In this document: one piece after another, positions 60,480-64,000 of the stretch
How positions within the stretch are numbered: the first letter of the stretch is position 1
Layout: the number at the start of each line of letters is the position of its first letter
Assembly: GCA_036426205.1 (NCBI GenBank)
Contig: WSYH01002488.1
Span: 21,862-85,861, forward strand
Reading direction: 5' to 3'
Length of the DNA: 64,000 bases
From: Ascaphus truei
Lineage: Eukaryota; Chordata; Amphibia; Anura; Ascaphidae
Translations under genes and position numbers: made by a program
The notes under the pieces: generated by a model
Database searches by the model: none
Told to the model about the DNA's origin: nothing
Seen by the model: only the letters and a program-made list of their open reading frames with translations

Positions 60480-61040
60480 ACAAATGGGGCCGACGGCACT
60501 CCCAATACCATAAACAGTTTGTGGTGCATGTCCTATACCAATAGTAAGAGAAAAGTAATCCACTCCAGCAGGAGCAGACACAAGACAGCACACAAAGGTA
60601 AGTAAGAAAACTTGTATTCAAAAATAAACATAGCACAAACATGACCAACGATTCGGTCATCGTGGGACCTTCCTCAAGGTGGTGCTTGAGACTAATGGCC
60701 AGTGGATCCCTTAAATACCCGCACCAAAATGACTCAACCAGAGTAGCTGATTGGCTGTGCATCAAGTCACATAATCAGACCCAATGTCGCTGATGTTGCA
60801 CAATGCCCGTCATCAGCACAGCTGCATGATCCACAGGGATCAGAGTTGTGTATGCAGTACCATCAGGCCGCCACTGCGAGGGAAGAAAGCGTCCTCCGTA
60901 ACCATGGTGCCATGCTGCTGGAGACCGTGACGCCGTGGTCCATCGAAGAGGACTCAATGGCTTAGGTATACGCACATACGCGGCCCCGTCACCATATAAG
61001 TAGGCAGCGCGGCATCTCACACAGTGGGGAGACACGCGAT
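60480..61040 (-). mobile_element. PLE terminal repeat, minus orientation
   Basis: About 390 bp (60540-60930) is the reverse complement of 63500-63900. On the minus strand at 60689-60640 it carries TTGAGGAAGGTCCCACGATG then ACCGAATCGTTGGTC, a hammerhead-like motif. It forms the 3' side of the element that carries the GIY-YIG gene. Confidence 0.75.
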
Positions 61041-61100
61041 CGATTCCTCAAATTCTGGCAATCATGATGGTGGATATAGTATCTAACTGCACATCCGTGG

Positions 61101-62158
61101 GACCACCTTTGAAAAAGCCTCCGCGAAACGTGCGTCAGGTGGGAGGCGGGACTAACGAGGTTGACGTCATGACGTCACGACGTAACTCTGATCGGGTGGT
61201 GAGTGGTAAGCGCCTCTGAGCGCCGGTCTGAGTCACTATGGTATTAGTATGCTATGTTTCGTGACAACAGAATATCTTACCATTACCAGTTTGTAGCTGA
61301 GCTGTACTAGCTATGTGGCCATTGATGTTACTTTGGTGCCCTTTTTCCATGACGATGGTTGAGCTTTTACAGTGTTTGACTTTTTCTGTTACATTGTGCA
61401 TTGAGAATAGTAATTTCAGCAAGACTGTTGCTATTTACTATGGTCTCTCAGTTTAAAGCAACATAACTGGTTATATTAGGTCTCTACCCTCCAAGCGACT
61501 CTCATCCCACCCCTGGTTCTAATTATATTTTATGAACCACACTACTACTGCTCACTGAATGCAGTTTCTTTAGTCTAGTATAAGAGGCTATAACTTGATA
61601 CGGGCATTGACATGTGCCTCAGGGCCATAATAATCACATTTTGTGGGCCAGTACACACTGCATCATCGTGTATTAGACTCAATCTAGTGAGCATAAATCA
61701 AATATTTATTGCTAGCAGGCTTCTAATATACCTGAGCAATTATATTTAGTGGTTTATAATAGGTGTTCTCCTCAGTTGAAAATACCTCTATATTACATGC
61801 AGCGTTACAGTATTATGACTGTCAACTTCGGATACCTGTCTGATTGAATACAGGTTTTTTAATTAGTGCTGGACTTGGAGATTTACTTATTATACCTGTG
61901 TGAGTCTCTCTCACAACTATTAAGTACTTACCTGCAGGTCATATATTCTCCCCCTGGTTTTCCAGTTTATGTTATTATATGTTGGTTTGTTTTATATATT
62001 GATGTTCTGCTGTTTCAAATCAGTACATTATCAAGATTAGTTTTTCACAAATTCTTTTTAATTATAATAAAATAATAAGTATTAACTTTTATAACCATAT
62101 CAACTGAGACAATGAGTGCATGTTAAAGGGTGTTTCCTTTTTCTCACATTATACCATT
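61101..62158. mobile_element. Inserted element bounded by a long direct repeat, hammerhead-like 5' end
   Basis: The sequence GGATATAGTATCTA plus ACTGCACATCCGTGG occurs at 61072-61100 and, with 5 extra bases, at 62159-62192. The insert begins with GACCACCTTTGAAAAAGCCT, a hammerhead-like fold (61103-61142). No coding capacity is seen. Confidence 0.5.
61103..61142 (+). ncRNA. Hammerhead-like ribozyme motif (type I, minimal stem III)
   Basis: Stem I CCACCT / AGGTGG (6 bp), degenerate core TTGAAAA plus one extra A, short stem II GC/GC with a CTCC loop, GAAAC, stem III ACG-TG-CGT, and a GTC cleavage triplet before AGGTGG. PLEs are known to carry type I hammerheads with tiny stem III. The core deviates from CTGATGA, so activity is uncertain. 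Confidence 0.4.
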
Positions 62159-62663
62159 GGATATAGTATCTACAGTAACTGCACATCCGTGGAAACACTC
62201 AAATAGAGATAAGGTGCAGTAATAACCAGTATATCAGGGGGATCTCCATGGGTACTATGAAATGACAGAAAGTGAGAAACAAACGTGAAAAAAAGGATAA
62301 GGAGAAATAAAAGCAGAGCAGAATTCCTTATCACTGCAGGCATTAATAAAAAGAACATTATTACAACACTATATCATCATCAGGCCACTGGATTTACAAA
62401 ATGGCTACAAGGACCCGGAGTTAATCAAAACCAGGGGAAGGAAATGGCAACAAAAAGCTATGTATACATGGTAAAACAGTGACAGTGAAAAACACATTAA
62501 TAACAGGAGGAAGAGAGGGAGGGAAGGAAAGGCGAGAACATAGAGGGGGATGGAAGGATAAGTCAAGTAGGGATGGAATGAGGAAGGAGGGAAGTAGGGA
62601 ACGGGGAATGAAACACATACAGCCGAGGGCAATCAGCCCGCCCAAATAAGTAACACACTGTTA

Positions 62664-63173
62664 TTAAAGAAAGCACCCAAGCTTGAAATCCTCATTGAGA
62701 CCCTTTGAGGCCATTGTATTGAGCTCAAAAATGAGTCTTGCTTCCAGCTGTAATAAGAGTCTTCCCCTATCACCACCCTGTGGTGACACACAAGCTTGCA
62801 TGATGGGCATGCATTTCATTGTCGCAAGGTTGTGTTTGAATTTCTTAAAATGTCTTGCAACCGGTTGTAGTTTTTGGTCATCACTGTCACCAACTTCCGA
62901 TAATGCCTTCCTGATGGCCAATCTATGGAGACAGATCCTCTCCTTTAACATCCAAGTAGTCTTGCCCACGTAGTACATACCACAAGGGCAGCATATAAAA
63001 TAAACCACAAAGCGACTCTCGCAATTCATGAAGTCCTTTATCTTGATAGCCTTGCCACTGTGTGGGTACGCATGTTTGCCCAAGATCATATGCTGGCAAT
63101 TAGTGCACCCGTGACATTTGTAGGGGCTTGGTAAGGCTGAGTCCATAGTGCCCTCATTGGGCGAACCGCTCAC
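62664..63173 (-). CDS. Penelope-like element GIY-YIG endonuclease domain
   Basis: 169 codons, uninterrupted. The Cys-rich linker YKCHGCTNCQHMILGKHAYP precedes NCESRFVVYFICCPCGMYYV and GKTTWMLKERICLHR, the GIY-YIG core with the GKT variant and catalytic Arg. A C-terminal Glu-bearing helix (LLLQLEARLIFELNT) follows, and the last residues are NEDFKLGCFL. In canonical PLEs this follows the RT and nicks DNA to prime integration. The matching RT is not found upstream (63174-64000 is non-coding and repeat DNA), so this is a 5'-truncated or rearranged copy. Confidence 0.85.
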   Translation of the reverse strand: MSGSPNEGTMDSALPSPYKCHGCTNCQHMILGKHAYPHSGKAIKIKDFMNCESRFVVYFICCPCGMYYVGKTTWMLKERICLHRLAIRKALSEVGDSDDQKLQPVARHFKKFKHNLATMKCMPIMQACVSPQGGDRGRLLLQLEARLIFELNTMASKGLNEDFKLGCFL

Positions 63174-63499
63174 GTGACCGGCCCTGCGCTCTCGTGAGCG
63201 ACGAAACTAAAAATTTGTTAAGACCCACACTTGCGCAAGCGTACGCGAGCCCCTGCTAAAGCCTCTCTCATTGCGGCTGCAGGGGCTCACTGGTAAGATT
63301 GCGCGCGCCTCAGCACGGATCAGCGCTCGAGGCCTAAGCCAAGTGGTACTATTAGCGTTTTTCGTCATAGGTTCTGACTGCAAGAGGGAATCACCAATAT
63401 TTCGTCCTCGTCTATAACAGAACAATGTGGGGTTTGTTGAAGTGCGCACCAATCTTTTAGTCATTGGCGAGTATATGCCAGTATCTTTGCACGCTTGAT

Positions 63500-63896
63500 T
63501 TGATCAGTCCCGAAGTCTCCATTAGCACGGCACCATGGTTACGGAAGACACTTTCTTCCCTCGCAGTGGCGTACTGATGGTACTGCATACACAACTCTGT
63601 TCCCAGTGGATTATGCAGCTGTGCTGATGACGGGCATTGTGCGACATCAGCGACTTTGGGTCTGATCATGGGACTTGATGCACGGCCAATTAGCTACTCT
63701 GTTTGAGTCATTTTGGTGGGGGTATGGGGGTATTTAAGGGATCCACTGGCCATTAGTCTCAAGCACTACCCTGAGGAAGGTCCCACGAGGACCGAAACGT
63801 TTGTCATGTTTGTGCTATGTTTATTTTTAAATACAAGTTTTCTTACTTACCTTTGAGTGCTGTCTTGTGTCTGCTCCTGCTTGACTGGATTACTTT

Positions 63897-63900
<4 letters not shown>
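63500..63900 (+). mobile_element. PLE terminal repeat, plus orientation (inverted partner of 60540-60930)
   Basis: Reverse complement of the left arm with some differences. The hammerhead-like motif CTGAGGAAGGTCCCACGAGG then ACCGAAACGTTTGTCATG lies at 63771-63807. A (CT)n tract follows at 63901-63936. Confidence 0.75.
63771..63807 (+). ncRNA. Hammerhead-like ribozyme motif
   Basis: Core CTGAGGA (C3 and G8 present), extra A, stem II GGTCC/GGACC, GAAAC, minimal stem III ACG-TT-TGT, GTC. Stem I pairs only distally (AGCAC / GTGCT), so it may be inactive alone. Confidence 0.4.
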
Positions 63901-63939
<39 letters not shown>

Positions 63940-64000
63940 ATATTTATATATATATACTAATACTCCTTGTTTTTCCATCCCTATACACCAATAGGGACCA

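Overview
The window looks like vertebrate nuclear DNA, most likely from an amphibian (anuran). I infer this from a split ficolin-type gene with phase-1 collagen exons, very high transposon density, and a mix of Penelope-like elements (PLEs), L1- and L2/CR1-type LINEs, hAT and Tc1-type DNA transposons and a Gmr1-like Gypsy element. There is no bacterial-style gene organisation, no rRNA and no recognisable tRNA. The species cannot be named from sequence alone.

Layout. 1-2071 (minus): Penelope-like reverse transcriptase. 2164-2766 (plus): a divergent forkhead-domain ORF ending at a splice donor. 4316-5109 (minus): a coiled-coil protein with a BEN-like C-terminus and one frameshift. 6012-6201, then 19061-20130 (plus): five exons of an intron-bearing Tc1/mariner-type transposase whose phases join into 330 codons. 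Its first intron is blown open by a TIR element, GAAGAGGAGTGGTACATA-type minisatellite, a decayed jockey-type LINE (7270-11300, minus) and an inverted second copy of the transposon. 12745-22255 is a giant imperfect palindrome (arms about 4.7 kb, centre near 17500).

22165-41661 (minus) is the host gene of the window: a ficolin-like gene. Exon 1 (signal peptide) is at 41661-41592 and exon 2 at 31323-31210. A seven-unit tandem array (about 970-990 bp per unit) carries a 36-bp and a 54-bp collagen exon in each unit. The fibrinogen-like domain is not in the window. Intron 1 holds an L1 (33959-40849, 13-bp target duplication), an L2 3' end (31590-33720) and a foldback PLE-type element (33112-33705) sitting in the L2 tail. 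Intron 2 holds another PLE remnant.

42240-48956: hAT and foldback elements. 50443-58844: a Gmr1-like LTR retrotransposon with SCAN-like gag and integrase placed before reverse transcriptase; it is decayed. 60274-63900: a near-perfect 190-bp hairpin and a PLE with inverted terminal arms, hammerhead-like motifs and a GIY-YIG endonuclease.

The strongest leads are the tandem amplification of collagen exons, the intron-bearing Tc1-like transposase with possible forkhead/BEN cargo, the dispersed hammerhead-like motifs, and the palindrome. The palindrome copies host flanking DNA and may be a real inverted duplication or an assembly error. Sequence in 6760-12720, 17000-17950, 27100-27900 and 28850-29650 shows many single-base indels, so gene breaks there may be consensus errors.
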